The notes below the pieces were generated by a model, which made no database searches, was not told the origin of the DNA, and saw nothing but the letters and a program-made list of their open reading frames with translations. Positions 45,099-54,782 of a stretch of 64,000 nt of DNA are shown piece by piece (the stretch's first letter is position 1; each line of letters starts with the position of its first letter). This stretch comes from UBA4427 sp046351135 (GTDB taxonomy: Bacteria > Myxococcota_A > UBA9160 > UBA4427). The stretch is taken from positions 62,001 to 126,000 of the forward strand of contig JAXLZA010000009.1 of NCBI GenBank assembly GCA_046351135.1, in the 5' to 3' direction. The translations under genes and the position numbers were made by a program.

Positions 45099-46115
45099 AT
45101 GCAGCCGCAGACATCCTCCCAGAACGCCCGACGAAGATTCCTCGACCGAAGGTCCGGCGCGATCGCCGCAACGGCCGCGATCGTCTCCCTGATCGCTTCG
45201 CCCCTCTCGGCCGCGACGATCTACGCGAGCGGCCAGCTCCTCGTCCCCGGTGATCCGAACGTGCCCGTGGGTCAGCCGGGACACGACGATACGCGTCAGA
45301 ACTTCGTCTATGCGATCGAGACCTCGACGGGCGTGGCGACGCCGGTCTCGCCCCCCACGACCGGGCTGCCCCCCGCCCTCGCAGGCTTCGGCCCGTCGAC
45401 CCTGCTCGGGTTCAGCGGGGGCCAGCTCTCGCAGATCGACCCGACCACGGGCGTCCGCACGCCGATCGGCTCGAACAATGGGCTCAACTCCACGGGCTTC
45501 GACGTCACGAGCGACGGAAGAGGCTTCATCCTGCCGTTCGACGCACAGAGCGAGACGCAACAGCTGTACACCATCGACCTCACGACGGGCGCCGCGAGCC
45601 CGGTCGGATCGAACGCCTCCGCCGTGGGAGACGCGATCGATCTGGCGCTCGGGCGCCCGCTCGGAACCGCCGCGCCCTTCGTCATCGGCCTCGGCTCCGT
45701 CGGCGAGACCGTGTATGGCGTCGATCTCGGCACGAATTCCCTCGTCGCGATCGACAGCGTCCTCGGATCGGCCTCCGTCATCGGTGCAGTCGGCGCGGTC
45801 GGCTCCGTCGGAGGCGGTGCCTACAGCGGATTCGCGTCGCTCACGGGGGTCGACGAGAACGGGGACGGCGCCTTCGATGCGCTGTTCGGAGGCGTCAATT
45901 TCTTCGACCACGACGCGAGTGCATCCACCGCGGCGTTGCGCCTGGGCGGCGTCGCGCGATTCGACCTCGGCAACGGAACGTGGTCGCTCGTCGGATCCAA
46001 TCCCGGCGTGATCTTCTTCGGATTCGCCTCGAATCCGGTTCCGGAGCCCACGACGGGGCTCCTCGTCGGCCTGGGCCTGATGGGACTCGCCGTCAAGCGA
46101 CGATCGGGTCGCTGA
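45099..46115 (+). CDS. PEP-CTERM protein with propeller-like repeats
   Basis: This 338-residue secreted protein has a charged n-region (RRRFLDRRSG) followed by a signal helix cut near LSA. The body repeats units such as YAIETSTGVATPVSPP, SQIDPTTGVRTPIGS and YTIDLTTGAASPVGS, a DUF4394-like propeller pattern. The motif DENGDGAFDALFG could bind calcium. The end is NPVPEPTTGLLVGLGLMG then KRRSGR, a PEP-CTERM signal. Copy B of the intergenic repeat begins 141 bases after the stop. Confidence 0.85.
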   Translation: MQPQTSSQNARRRFLDRRSGAIAATAAIVSLIASPLSAATIYASGQLLVPGDPNVPVGQPGHDDTRQNFVYAIETSTGVATPVSPPTTGLPPALAGFGPSTLLGFSGGQLSQIDPTTGVRTPIGSNNGLNSTGFDVTSDGRGFILPFDAQSETQQLYTIDLTTGAASPVGSNASAVGDAIDLALGRPLGTAAPFVIGLGSVGETVYGVDLGTNSLVAIDSVLGSASVIGAVGAVGSVGGGAYSGFASLTGVDENGDGAFDALFGGVNFFDHDASASTAALRLGGVARFDLGNGTWSLVGSNPGVIFFGFASNPVPEPTTGLLVGLGLMGLAVKRRSGR

Positions 46116-46256
46116 GGCCCGAGGTGCCTCGAGCTTCGATCGATCTCGGGGAGGGGAGACGGGTTCTGCGCGATTTCGCTCAAGCGGTGGTTCGTCGCAG
46201 TCCCATCTCCCCTCATCGATCCGTCCCGAGCCGGTCTCGAACTCTCCACGGCCGCG

Positions 46257-46329
46257 GAGGGGATAGGCGATTCAAGCCCCGCATTTCCGCCGCCGGAAAG
46301 GACCATTACGTGAACTGGCCCGTCCTGGG
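46257..46329 (+). repeat. dispersed intergenic repeat, copy B
   Basis: This copy begins GAGGGGATAGGCGATTCAAG and ends GTGAACTGGCCCGTCCTGGG, with a small internal hairpin TTCCG/CGGAA. It aligns with copy A at 17771-17845 nearly end to end. The first 20 bases are the unit found alone or inverted at 14713 and 15966. Confidence 0.65.
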
Positions 46330-46373
46330 GAGGATCCAGTCGTTTCGGAATTAGGCCGGGCGAAACGAGCGAC

Positions 46374-47357
46374 CTACGGCGGACAGGTCGTGCCCTGACA
46401 GGTGTTGTTGCCGAGATTGACGAGACCCGGACCACACGCCGTCGCTGGGTTGCCGCCTGCGGCCGCCGTGATCACGACCTCCCGATAGCCCGCACCGCCC
46501 TGACCCTGCACGCCGCACGACGCCGACAAAGCGACGCCGTTGTCTCGCACCACACCCGATCGGGCGAGGCTGCCGTCACCCAGTTTGACCCCATTGCCCA
46601 GGTTCCCGGTCGAGCTGAAATTGGCGAGCATTCCGCCGGTCCCGAGTTCGATACCCGCCCCAGCATTTTGTGCCGTCACCAGATCGCTCACTTCCGACCC
46701 GCTCCACAGCGTGATCCCAAGGCTCCCGTTGTTTGTCACGATCACGTCGCGCAGCTGGACCTGCGGCGATTGGGAGGTTCCAAGAATTCCCACACCTCGA
46801 TTGCCGATCGCTCGGACACGGGTCAATGACGTCCGCGATCCGACGAGCACGCCGTGGGACCCACAATTCGTCAAAACGAGGTCTTCGAGGACCGCGGCCA
46901 GCGTAGACGAAACGTCGACGCAGCCGCCCTCCGCCCCGCGCACCACGCCATTGCGTATCCGAGGCTGCGCGGATTGCCCGACTGCAATGGCGAAGTTCGA
47001 GATCGCCGGGTCGGTCGTGCAACTCGTGACCCAGCCGAATACGCCGACGGTGCAGGTCGTGGGACCGCTGATCGTCATTCCATTCAGGTCGAGCGTGACG
47101 TCGTCGGTCAGGATCTCGATCCCGCGACCCGTCGCGTAGGTCAGATTCGACGTCAGTCGATACGAGCCGGACGAACAGAGGCTCACGGGAAACCCGGGAC
47201 CATCACAGGCCGTGATCCCGCCGGCGAGCGCCGCCGCCTGATTGATCTCGATCACGCCGTCGACGGCCAGCGCCGGGGAGCTCCCGACGAGCAAGAGCAT
47301 CGTCACGACCGCGGCCCTGCACCGCTCGCCGTTCCCGTTCCACTCCCGGTTCCGCAT
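46374..47357 (-). CDS. right-handed beta-helix secreted protein
   Basis: This 327-residue secreted protein starts behind GAGAAGGG, with a signal peptide ending near ALA and the motif VDGVIEINQA. It continues in beta-helix rungs: DVTLDLNGMTISGP, PRIRNGVVRGAEGG, GVLVGSRTSLTRVRAIGN, VQLRDVIVTNNGS. Several Cys (TCTVG, TSCTT) could form disulfides. Such proteins are pectate-lyase-like in fold and often surface-exposed; no catalytic residues are recognisable. There is no PEP-CTERM signal. A decayed paralogue lies at 14818-15345. Confidence 0.8.
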   Translation of the reverse strand: MRNREWNGNGERCRAAVVTMLLLVGSSPALAVDGVIEINQAAALAGGITACDGPGFPVSLCSSGSYRLTSNLTYATGRGIEILTDDVTLDLNGMTISGPTTCTVGVFGWVTSCTTDPAISNFAIAVGQSAQPRIRNGVVRGAEGGCVDVSSTLAAVLEDLVLTNCGSHGVLVGSRTSLTRVRAIGNRGVGILGTSQSPQVQLRDVIVTNNGSLGITLWSGSEVSDLVTAQNAGAGIELGTGGMLANFSSTGNLGNGVKLGDGSLARSGVVRDNGVALSASCGVQGQGGAGYREVVITAAAGGNPATACGPGLVNLGNNTCQGTTCPP

Positions 47358-47978
47358 GGGCAGCCCTTCTCGATGGATCGCCCGGATTTTCCGGGATGGC
47401 CACTCCGACTGTCAACGATGATTTCCCGGCGCAGTCCGATCGCCGGCGAGGTTGCCGTTGCTCTGCACATCCTCGCTCGATCCGTTGGCAGCGGTCGAGC
47501 TCCGCCGCCGATCCATCCCTTGCATCGAATTCAGCCACGGTGTCTGAAGGCTATGCGGGCCCCTGCCGGTCGAGGCAGCGCGCTACACGCAGGAGCAGAT
47601 CTTCCCACCCTCGACGCGCCCCGATCTGCACCCCGATCGGTGGTCCTCGGCTCGGAAATCCGGCTCGCTGATCGTCGGCGGCCCCGACGGCCCCGGACGG
47701 GGCAAGTTGACCTGAATGCTCTGACTGGGGCGCAGAAATGGCCGCCTTTCCGCGCCATCGGCAAGAACCATCAAGCAAGCCGGATCATCCTGGGTGGTGG
47801 TCCCCGGGGCCCGCGCAATTCGGCGAGCGAGCGGAACGCTTCGATGCGACGGCGCGCCCGCCGTCCCGGAAGGCACGTCCGGATCAGAGGGCGTTCTTCG
47901 CGCACGCAGACCGAGCGCTTCTCGGGACGGCGTGAGCCGAATGCGTTCTCGACCCGAATGCTCAACCCGTCGCAGCGA
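47358..47978. other. intergenic stretch with partial repeat copy D
   Basis: I see no gene. The segment 47741-47794 resembles the second half of the dispersed repeat (TTTCCGCGCCATCGGCAAG, ATCATCCTGGG end). Frames crossing the region are Arg-rich shadows. Confidence 0.4.
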
Positions 47979-48830
47979 TCACGACGAACGGCCGTCGGCG
48001 CGCCGACGGCCCGCGAGGATCATCAGCCCTCCGCCGAACAGGATCGCCGTTCCCGGCTCGGGGACGACCGAGCCGTTCCCGACACCGTCGGAGAGGACGA
48101 TCCGGTAGCCGGTCGAGTCGAAGCCCGGGGCGAAGCGGATGATCGGGCCGGTGATCCGCGAGTCGAGGCTCGACAGGTCGGAATAGAAATTGTACGCCCA
48201 GGCGTTGAGTGTGACGAGATTGTCGGCGCCAGTGAGCGAATGGAGCTGGAGGTTGACCTGCTGCTGCTGATGCGTCGCCGCGCAGCTCGCCAACGGCGGG
48301 GCCTGTGATTGCGGACCGAGGCTCGTCGCGCTGTCCGGCGAGCATGTGACCCAGGCGCTCTGATTCGACACGAAGCTGGAGTCCGGGCTGAACGGGCTAT
48401 CGAAGGCCACGGCTGTAATGCCTGCGAACGCTTCCCAGGTCACCAGGCGGTAGAACCACACGTCCTTCGCATCGATCTCGACCGTTCCGTCGATCTCGAT
48501 CGGGACCGGCGTCCCGTCGATGGGCCCCTCGACGCGAAAGAAGTAATTGGCCGTCACGGCGCCACCTCCGATTCCATCCTCATGGACATGGACCGTCGGC
48601 GTGGGCGAAAGAGAAACTTCCGTTGCGACATTTCCCAGGACGTAGGCGCCGGGCTGGTCGAAAGTCATGCCGCCGAGGTCGATCTCGAGCCCCACCGCCG
48701 GAAGCGCCGCCGCCATCGGGGCACCGACCCAGCTCGCGAAGGCCGCCGCCAGACCGAACCCGACCGCACGTCGAACGAACGAAATCGCGCCGAACCTATC
48801 CACGCCCCGATCGCCCCCCCGAACGCCCAT
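47979..48830 (-). CDS. PEP-CTERM sorting domain protein
   Basis: This 283-residue secreted protein starts at ATG 48830, behind GAGGTGG. The signal helix is preceded by an Arg-rich n-region. The body is beta-rich with a His-Val-His motif (PTVHVHEDGIGGG), two Cys (VTCSPD, ASCAAT) and a Gln run (HQQQQVNLQ). The end is SVVPEPGTAILFGGGLMI then GRRRADGRSS. No enzyme motif is visible. It is a stand-alone gene. Confidence 0.85.
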   Translation of the reverse strand: MGVRGGDRGVDRFGAISFVRRAVGFGLAAAFASWVGAPMAAALPAVGLEIDLGGMTFDQPGAYVLGNVATEVSLSPTPTVHVHEDGIGGGAVTANYFFRVEGPIDGTPVPIEIDGTVEIDAKDVWFYRLVTWEAFAGITAVAFDSPFSPDSSFVSNQSAWVTCSPDSATSLGPQSQAPPLASCAATHQQQQVNLQLHSLTGADNLVTLNAWAYNFYSDLSSLDSRITGPIIRFAPGFDSTGYRIVLSDGVGNGSVVPEPGTAILFGGGLMILAGRRRADGRSS

Positions 48831-49559
48831 CGACCACCTCACATCCTCGCGCCACCTGCCCTCCCCTAGCCGGATCGCGCCAGTGGTCCACCCACCGCAA
48901 TCGTCAGGAGGTGCGCGTCATCGCGTTCGAGTGGCAGGAGATCCGCAGTTGTGGCGACAAATCTCGAAGCAACGGACTCGGGACCATCGGCATTAGGGCG
49001 ACGCCTGGGTGGCGCGTAGGGAGAACCAAGGCCGTCTTCCCAATAGCAGTCAGGACCGACCCGAAGCGCTGGATGAACGGGACCGAGCGGCGTCTTCTGG
49101 GGTTCATGGCGAGCCGAGTCGGCCACGGCGGCGTATTCGACGAGGCCAGGTCGGGTGCGAAGCGGGCGGTATGTTTGCGCGGCCTTCGCTCCCCGACTCG
49201 ACGCGGATCTTCGTTCGCTCGCGATGGCCGGGTCGGCGTCGCTCGGACCCTCGAGACGAGCGCCCCCCGACCCACGCCCCGATCGCCCCTCTGCCAACGC
49301 GCATCCCCGCCCACCCGCCTATATATAGAAGCAGAACCCGAGGGGACCCCGCGCGATCGCCCACCCCGCCGCCCCATCCCGCCCCCTCGCCCCTCGCATC
49401 CCACCGTCAGCGTGGTATTTCCCTCCTTCCGACGACGAGCCGCCGCTCGGGCGCCCCGAACTCGCCCGCGCGGGGTCCCGACTCGCCGGGACCTCCCGAC
49501 CCTTCCGACGACCTCGACCGACCCGATCACCCCGACCCGACCGACCAGGAGATCCGACC
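48831..49559. other. long intergenic stretch upstream of hisS
   Basis: No supported gene lies here. An AT-rich TATATATAG at 49319-49327, rare in this GC-rich sequence, could be part of the hisS promoter, but no matching -35 was found. The stretch marks the switch from accessory to core-like genes. Confidence 0.4.
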
Positions 49560-50936
49560 GTGAGCCAGGGCCGCAAGCACATCGAGAAGAACCCGACCTT
49601 CCCGCAGCCGGCCGGCTCCTCCGCCGACGCGGCCGGCAGCGGCTCCGCCTCGGGCGCCGAGACGATCGACCTCCAGCCCCCCCGCGGCACCCGCGACTTC
49701 TATCCCGAGGACATGCGCCGCCGGAACTGGCTCTTCGGCCTCTTCCGCGAGACCGCCGCCCGCTTCGGCTTCGAGGAGGTCGACGCGCCGATGGTCGAGC
49801 ACGCCTCCCTCTTCACCCGGAAGGCCGGCGAGGAGATCGTCCACCAGCTCTACCACTTCGAGCTCCACGACCGGCATCTGGCCCTGCGCCCGGAGATGAC
49901 GCCCTCCCTGGCCCGGATGGTGATCGCGCGGCAGGGGGCGATGCGGTTCCCCATCCGCTGGTTCACGGTGACCCAGAACTGGCGCTACGAGCGGATGACC
50001 CGCGGCCGGCGCCGCGAGCACTATCAATGGAACATGGACGTCTGGGGCGAGCCCTCGGTCGAGGCCGAGGCAGAGCTCCTCTCGGCGATGTTCACCGTCC
50101 TCGACGCCCTCGGCCTCGCCCGCGGCAAGGTCAAGGTCCGGCTCAACAGCCGGGCGCTGCTCGAGGAGTCGCTGCGGACCGGGGTGCTCGCGAAGCGGCC
50201 GGAGGTCTTTGCGCCCCTCTGCGTCGTGATCGACAAGCTCGACAAGATCGGGGCCGAGGCGGTGACGGAGCTGCTCTGCGATCCGGCGGGCGCGGTCGGG
50301 CTCTCGGCGGGGGAGGCGGAGAGCGTGCTGGCGATGCTGGCAGCCCGCTCCCTCGACGAGGCGGCCCGCTTCGCGGCGAGGGAATCGACGGCGCTGGCCG
50401 ACCTGCGCCGGCTCTACGCGCTCCTCGAGGCCTACGGGATCGCCGACCAGGTCCCCTTCGACGCCTCCGTCGTCCGCGGCCTGGCCTACTACACCGGCGT
50501 CGTCTTCGAGGCCTTCGACGCCGCGGGCTCGCTCCGGGCGATCGCCGGCGGCGGGCGCTACGACCGGCTGGCGGAGACGCTCGGGGGCAAGCCGGTGCCC
50601 GCGGTCGGCTTCGGGTTCGGCGACGCGGTGATCGGGGAGCTGCTCGAGGACGAGGGGCTCTGGCCGGCGCTCGCGCGGGACGTCCAGGACGTCGTCTTCG
50701 CCTTCGGACCGGAGGAGAAGCCGGCGGCGATCGCCGTCGCGACGCGGCTGCGCGCCGCCGGGCGGCGGGTCGAGCTCGCGCTGGGCACGGCGAAGCTCAA
50801 GCGCGTGCTCGGCGACGCCGACAAGGCGGGCGTCGAGCGGGTCTGGCTCATCGGAGAGGACGAGCGGGCGCGGGGCGTGGTCAAGGTGCGCGACCTCGCG
50901 AAAAAAGTGGAGCACGAAGAGCCTTTGAAGGGCTGA
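49560..50936 (+). CDS. hisS: histidine-tRNA ligase
   Basis: This 458-residue class II aminoacyl-tRNA synthetase attaches His to tRNA-His. Motif 1 follows PPRGTRDFYP (40-49), motif 2 is FTVTQNWRYERMTRGRRREH and the histidine-specific signature is VVRGLAYYTGVVFEAFD. Motif 3 is AIAGGGRYDRLAETLGG. The C-terminal anticodon-binding domain (VVFAFGPEEKP to AKKVEHEE) is present. The first 35 residues are a low-complexity Ser/Ala/Gly leader not needed for the fold. The start is GTG behind AGGAG. speA follows after 189 bases. Confidence 0.93.
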   Translation: MSQGRKHIEKNPTFPQPAGSSADAAGSGSASGAETIDLQPPRGTRDFYPEDMRRRNWLFGLFRETAARFGFEEVDAPMVEHASLFTRKAGEEIVHQLYHFELHDRHLALRPEMTPSLARMVIARQGAMRFPIRWFTVTQNWRYERMTRGRRREHYQWNMDVWGEPSVEAEAELLSAMFTVLDALGLARGKVKVRLNSRALLEESLRTGVLAKRPEVFAPLCVVIDKLDKIGAEAVTELLCDPAGAVGLSAGEAESVLAMLAARSLDEAARFAARESTALADLRRLYALLEAYGIADQVPFDASVVRGLAYYTGVVFEAFDAAGSLRAIAGGGRYDRLAETLGGKPVPAVGFGFGDAVIGELLEDEGLWPALARDVQDVVFAFGPEEKPAAIAVATRLRAAGRRVELALGTAKLKRVLGDADKAGVERVWLIGEDERARGVVKVRDLAKKVEHEEPLKG

Positions 50937-51125
50937 CCTTTGGCACCGAAACGCTATAAAGCGCCCCGATCCCGTCGCAAGCAGAGAGCCGCGGCGGACG
51001 TCAGGACCTCGCCCCCCGTTTCGGACCTCGCGGCGGACGGCGCCGCAGACCCTCTCGGCCCGCCCCACACTTCTTCCTCCTCCCCCCGACCCGCGCCTCA
51101 ACGCGGCCACTCTCCGGAGGGCTCG

Positions 51126-53033
51126 ATGAGCGAATGGACCCCCAGCCAGAGCCAGGCCCTCTACCAGGTCACCGACTGGGGCGCTGGCTTCTTCTCCGTC
51201 AACGAGGACGGGAACGTCTGCATCCATCCGCGGGGCGACCTGAACTCGGAGTGCATCGACCTGCCGAAGCTCGTCGGCGAGCTCGAGCGCCGGGGCCTGC
51301 GCCGGCCGATGCTGATCCGCTTCTCCGACATCCTGGCCGCCCGGATCGAGGGCCTGGCCGGCTGCTTCTCGAACGCCATCGCCGAGCACGAGTACGGCGG
51401 CCGCTGGCGCGGCGTCTTCCCGATCAAGGTCAACCAGCAGGCCCACGTCGTCGAGGAGATCGTCGAGTTCGGCGCCCCCTTCGGCGTCGGCCTCGAGGCG
51501 GGCAGCAAGCCCGAGCTCCTGATCGCGCTGGCCCTGCTCGAGACGCCCGACGCCCTGCTCATCTGCAACGGCTACAAGGACCGGGCCTACATCGAGACGG
51601 CGCTCCTCGCCCAGCGCCTCGGCCGGACGCCGGTCATCGTCGTCGACCGCTACCACGAGATCGAGCTCATCATCAAGGCCGCGGCGGATCTCGGGATCCG
51701 GCCGCATATCGGGCTGCGCTCCCGGCTCTCGACCGTCGGCGCCGGCCGCTGGGTCGAGTCCTCGGGCGACCACTCGAAGTTCGGCCTTTCAGCGGACGAG
51801 CTGGTTCGAGCGATCGACCGCCTGCGCGGGGTCGACATGCTCGACTGCGTCGAGCTGCTCCATTTCCACATCGGCTCCCAGATCACCGCGATCCGAGCGC
51901 ACAAGGACGCCCTGCGCGAGGCGATGCGCATCTACGTCGGGCTCCACCGGCTCGGTGCGACCAACATCCATCTGCTCGACGTCGGCGGCGGCCTCGGGGT
52001 CGACTACGTCGGCGCCGGGACCGACGACCCGTCGTCGATGAACTACACGACCCAGGAATACGCGAACGACGTGATCTACGCGGCTCAGCAGGCCTGCCTC
52101 GAGGCCGAGATCCCGCCGCCCGACATCATCACGGAGTCCGGCCGCGCGATGGTCGCCCACCACTCCATGCTGATCTTCGACGTGATCGGTGTGAACCGCG
52201 ACCCGGTCCCGGCCAAGCTCGATCCCTGCGACGACGACGACCACGCGGTCCTCCACTCGCTCCAGGAAACCGTCGAGACGATCGCCCCCGACAACCTCTC
52301 CGAGTCCTACCACGACCTGACCCACGGGCGGGACGAGGCGGCTTCGCTCTTCTCCCTCGGCTACCTCGACCTGCGCGGCCGGGCCAAGAGCGAGCGCCTG
52401 TTCCATCTCGGCTGCGTCAAGATCGGCGCGATCCTCGAGCAGATGGGCGAGGCCCCCGAGGAGTTCGAGGACCTGCGCAAGCTCCTGACCGACACCTACT
52501 TCGGGAACTTCTCGCTGTTCCAGTCGATGCCCGACGCCTGGGCCGTGAACCAGGTCTTCCCGGTCATGCCGATCCACCGCCTCGGCGAGGAGCCGACCCG
52601 CCGCGGCGTCATCGTCGACCTGACCTGCGACTCCGACGGCCGCCTCGACCACTTCATCTCCGCCGACGCCGAGGCCGGGACGCTGCGCATGCATCCCTGG
52701 AACGGCGGCGCCTACCTGCTCGGCGTCTTCCTGATCGGCGCCTACCAGGAGATCCTCGGCGACCTCCACAACCTCTTCGGCGACACCGACGCCGTCCACG
52801 TCCGCCTCGACGGCGACCGTGGCTACGCGGTCAAGCACCTCGTCGAGGGCGACGCCGTCAGCGAGGTCCTCTCGTACGTCCAGTACGACCGGGGCGTGCT
52901 GTCGGAGCGGGTCCGCCGGACGATCGAGAAGGCGATGGCCGAGGGCCGGATCAGCCTCGAGGAGTCCGCGCTCCTCCGCCGCCGCTACGACCAGGGGCTC
53001 GCCGACTACACCTACCTCCGCGACGAGGGCTAG
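51126..53033 (+). CDS. speA: biosynthetic arginine decarboxylase
   Basis: This 635-residue PLP enzyme of the alanine-racemase-fold group converts arginine to agmatine, the entry to putrescine. The PLP lysine is Lys101 in GVFPIKVNQQ. Other family motifs are LLHFHIGSQITAI, LDVGGGLGVDY, ITESGRAMVAHHS and, near the end, DLTCDSDGRLD with the acidic-loop Cys. Length fits bacterial SpeA. ATG 51126 with GGAGGG was chosen; the upstream frame from 50940 is Pro/Ser-rich and has no family match. The next gene starts five bases after its stop. Confidence 0.94.
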   Translation: MSEWTPSQSQALYQVTDWGAGFFSVNEDGNVCIHPRGDLNSECIDLPKLVGELERRGLRRPMLIRFSDILAARIEGLAGCFSNAIAEHEYGGRWRGVFPIKVNQQAHVVEEIVEFGAPFGVGLEAGSKPELLIALALLETPDALLICNGYKDRAYIETALLAQRLGRTPVIVVDRYHEIELIIKAAADLGIRPHIGLRSRLSTVGAGRWVESSGDHSKFGLSADELVRAIDRLRGVDMLDCVELLHFHIGSQITAIRAHKDALREAMRIYVGLHRLGATNIHLLDVGGGLGVDYVGAGTDDPSSMNYTTQEYANDVIYAAQQACLEAEIPPPDIITESGRAMVAHHSMLIFDVIGVNRDPVPAKLDPCDDDDHAVLHSLQETVETIAPDNLSESYHDLTHGRDEAASLFSLGYLDLRGRAKSERLFHLGCVKIGAILEQMGEAPEEFEDLRKLLTDTYFGNFSLFQSMPDAWAVNQVFPVMPIHRLGEEPTRRGVIVDLTCDSDGRLDHFISADAEAGTLRMHPWNGGAYLLGVFLIGAYQEILGDLHNLFGDTDAVHVRLDGDRGYAVKHLVEGDAVSEVLSYVQYDRGVLSERVRRTIEKAMAEGRISLEESALLRRRYDQGLADYTYLRDEG

Positions 53034-53037
53034 GCGC

Positions 53038-54048
53038 GTGGCCGCGCGCAAGGCGGGCGGGAAGCCGAGCGGGAAACCCAGCGGAAAGTCGGGCGGAAGG
53101 TCGCGCGACCGGGCCGCGTCCGGCCCGACGGGCTCCGGCAAGAAGGCCTCCGCCAGGACGACCTCCTCCAAGCAGGCGTCCGCCCGCCCGGCTCGCCCCC
53201 AGGCCGCGCCTCGAAAGGCCGCGGCCTCGAAGACCGGCTCCAGCGCCGCCGTCGACGGCGCGGTCCGCGTCTACTCCTGGAACGTGAACGGGATCCGCTC
53301 GGCGGTCGCGAAGGGCTTCGTCGACTGGCTCGGCCAGGCGGGGGGCGAGATCGTCGGCCTGCAGGAGGTCCGCGCCGAGGTCGACGCGATCCCGGCCGAG
53401 CTGAAATCCGTCTCCGACTACCATCAGCACTACGTCGCCGCGACGAAGAAGGGCTACTCGGGAGTCGGGCTGCTCTCGCGCCGCAAGCCCGACGCGATCG
53501 AGACGTCGCTCGGTGCGCCCCAGTTCGACGACGAGGGCCGGCTCCAGCTCGCCCGCTTCGGCCGCCTCGTCGTCGCGAACGGCTACTTCCCGAACGGCTC
53601 GGGGACGGATCGCAGCAACGACCGCGTCCCCTACAAGCTCGACTGGTACCGCGCGCTCTTCGACCGGATCGAGGCGCTGCGGCGCGACGGCCTCCACGTC
53701 CTCGTGATGGGCGACTTCAACACGGCCCACAAGGAGATCGACCTCGCGCGGCCGAAGGACAACCGCAAGACGTCGGGCTTCCTGCCCGAGGAGTGCGAGG
53801 AGCTCGATCGCTGGACCCGCGCGGGCTGGATCGACACCTTCCGCGCCTTCGAGCCGGGGCCGGGCCATTATTCGTGGTGGAGCCAGCGCTTCGGCGTCCG
53901 CGCGAAGAACATCGGCTGGCGGATCGACTACGTGCTCGCCTCGCCCTCGGCGATGGAGCACGTCCGCCACGCCTTCATCCATCCCCACGTCATGGGCTCG
54001 GATCACTGCCCGATCGGCGTCGAGGTCGATCCGGCGATCTTCGGCTGA
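53038..54048 (+). CDS. xth: exodeoxyribonuclease III with basic N-terminal tail
   Basis: This 336-residue protein starts with GTG five bases after speA. Residues 1 to about 75 form a Lys/Ala/Ser/Pro/Gly-rich basic tail (repeating KPSGK, KKASART, PRKAAAS) with no fold, like histone H1-type tails. The rest is a complete ExoIII/AP endonuclease: YSWNVNGIRSAV, GLQEVRAEVD (catalytic Glu), VMGDFNTAHKEIDL, GWRIDYVLAS and GSDHCPIGVEVD. It removes abasic sites and 3' blocks in base excision repair. The tail may add non-specific DNA binding. Confidence 0.92.
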   Translation: MAARKAGGKPSGKPSGKSGGRSRDRAASGPTGSGKKASARTTSSKQASARPARPQAAPRKAAASKTGSSAAVDGAVRVYSWNVNGIRSAVAKGFVDWLGQAGGEIVGLQEVRAEVDAIPAELKSVSDYHQHYVAATKKGYSGVGLLSRRKPDAIETSLGAPQFDDEGRLQLARFGRLVVANGYFPNGSGTDRSNDRVPYKLDWYRALFDRIEALRRDGLHVLVMGDFNTAHKEIDLARPKDNRKTSGFLPEECEELDRWTRAGWIDTFRAFEPGPGHYSWWSQRFGVRAKNIGWRIDYVLASPSAMEHVRHAFIHPHVMGSDHCPIGVEVDPAIFG

Positions 54049-54078
54049 GGCTCTGGCCAGGGCGATCCACCCGATGCC

Positions 54079-54414
54079 TCAACCGGCCTTGCGGATCCAT
54101 CCGAGCAGTGCGGCCCGCATCGCCTGATGCAAGTTCATGTGTTTGTCGCGGGCGGCTCGTTCGAGCTCCTTCCACAGCGACTCGGGCAACCGAACGGACC
54201 GTACGACGGTCGATCGCCGCTTCCCCTTCCCTGGATGACCTCGACGCAGCAGCAGTGCGTCGTTCGCGAGCTCGGGCATCTCCCACAGCGCCAACAGGGA
54301 GGGCCCTCCAGGCTCGCCTGCGCCCGCGAAGGCGTTGCGACGCATGGGGCCGAAGCGTTCGAAATCGACCGGCCCGTCGAGGGGATCAACCTTCTTCGTA
54401 GCGGGCTTTTTCAT
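54079..54414 (-). CDS. brnA: BrnA-like antitoxin
   Basis: This 111-residue protein ends in a ribbon-helix-helix-type segment (RSVRLPESLWKELERAA then DKHMNLHQAMRAALLGWIRK), which should bind DNA as a dimer and repress the operon. The N-terminal half (KKPATKKVDPLDGPVDFERF) is likely the toxin-binding part, longer than in typical BrnA. Its start overlaps the toxin stop by 29 bases, with the toxin gene first, the standard BrnT-BrnA order. Identification rests mainly on the neighbour. Confidence 0.72.
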   Translation of the reverse strand: MKKPATKKVDPLDGPVDFERFGPMRRNAFAGAGEPGGPSLLALWEMPELANDALLLRRGHPGKGKRRSTVVRSVRLPESLWKELERAARDKHMNLHQAMRAALLGWIRKAG

Positions 54415-54652
54415 GTTTGGTGGCCTTTCGAGCACTGATGATCCGGATCGCCGCGGCCTCGACCTCTGCATGGACGACGTACAGCAGGCGTTGCTTGCGC
54501 GAGAAGCCGATCAGGATGAACCGGTCTTCGTGGAGCGAGTCGGGAAAGTAAGCGCCGAGTCGATCATCGAAGGCCGTGGCAGCCTCATCGAAGGAGACGC
54601 CGTGCTTCCTGAGATTCGCCGCAGCCTTCCGAAGGTCCCAGACGAAGTCCAC
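54386..54652 (-). CDS. brnT: BrnT-family toxin
   Basis: This ribonuclease-type toxin of type II systems has 88 residues from the GTG at 54652, or 94 from a TTG at 54670. The family core is intact: FVWDLRKAAANLRKHGVSFD, FDDRLGAYFPDSLHEDRF, ILIGFSRKQRLLYVVHAE and the C-terminal IRIISARKATKHEKARYEEG, including Arg-Ile-Ile-Ser-Ala-Arg and the Glu-Arg-Tyr ending. It cleaves RNA unless bound by BrnA. GTG was preferred because it gives the usual family N-terminus. Neither start has a strong ribosome site. Confidence 0.85.
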   Translation of the reverse strand: MDFVWDLRKAAANLRKHGVSFDEAATAFDDRLGAYFPDSLHEDRFILIGFSRKQRLLYVVHAEVEAAAIRIISARKATKHEKARYEEG

Positions 54653-54782
54653 CCGGGTAATGTATGACAATAGATCGGATCAGCCAGGCCATTCCAGCCC
54701 GTCGCCCCCTCGGGCGCCCATCACCACCGGGAAGCCGACTCGTTCGGCGCCCAGTCGAGCGGGTCGTCGACCTCCTCAGCCC

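Noticed and set aside
49319..49327. TATATATAG as a hisS promoter -10
   Set aside because: It is striking in GC-rich sequence, but no -35 at correct spacing was found and it lies 230 bases from the start. Noted only as a possibility.
50940..51125. N-terminal extension of speA
   Set aside because: The extra 62 residues are Pro/Ser/Arg-rich, outside the family, and a strong GGAGGG precedes the internal ATG at 51126.
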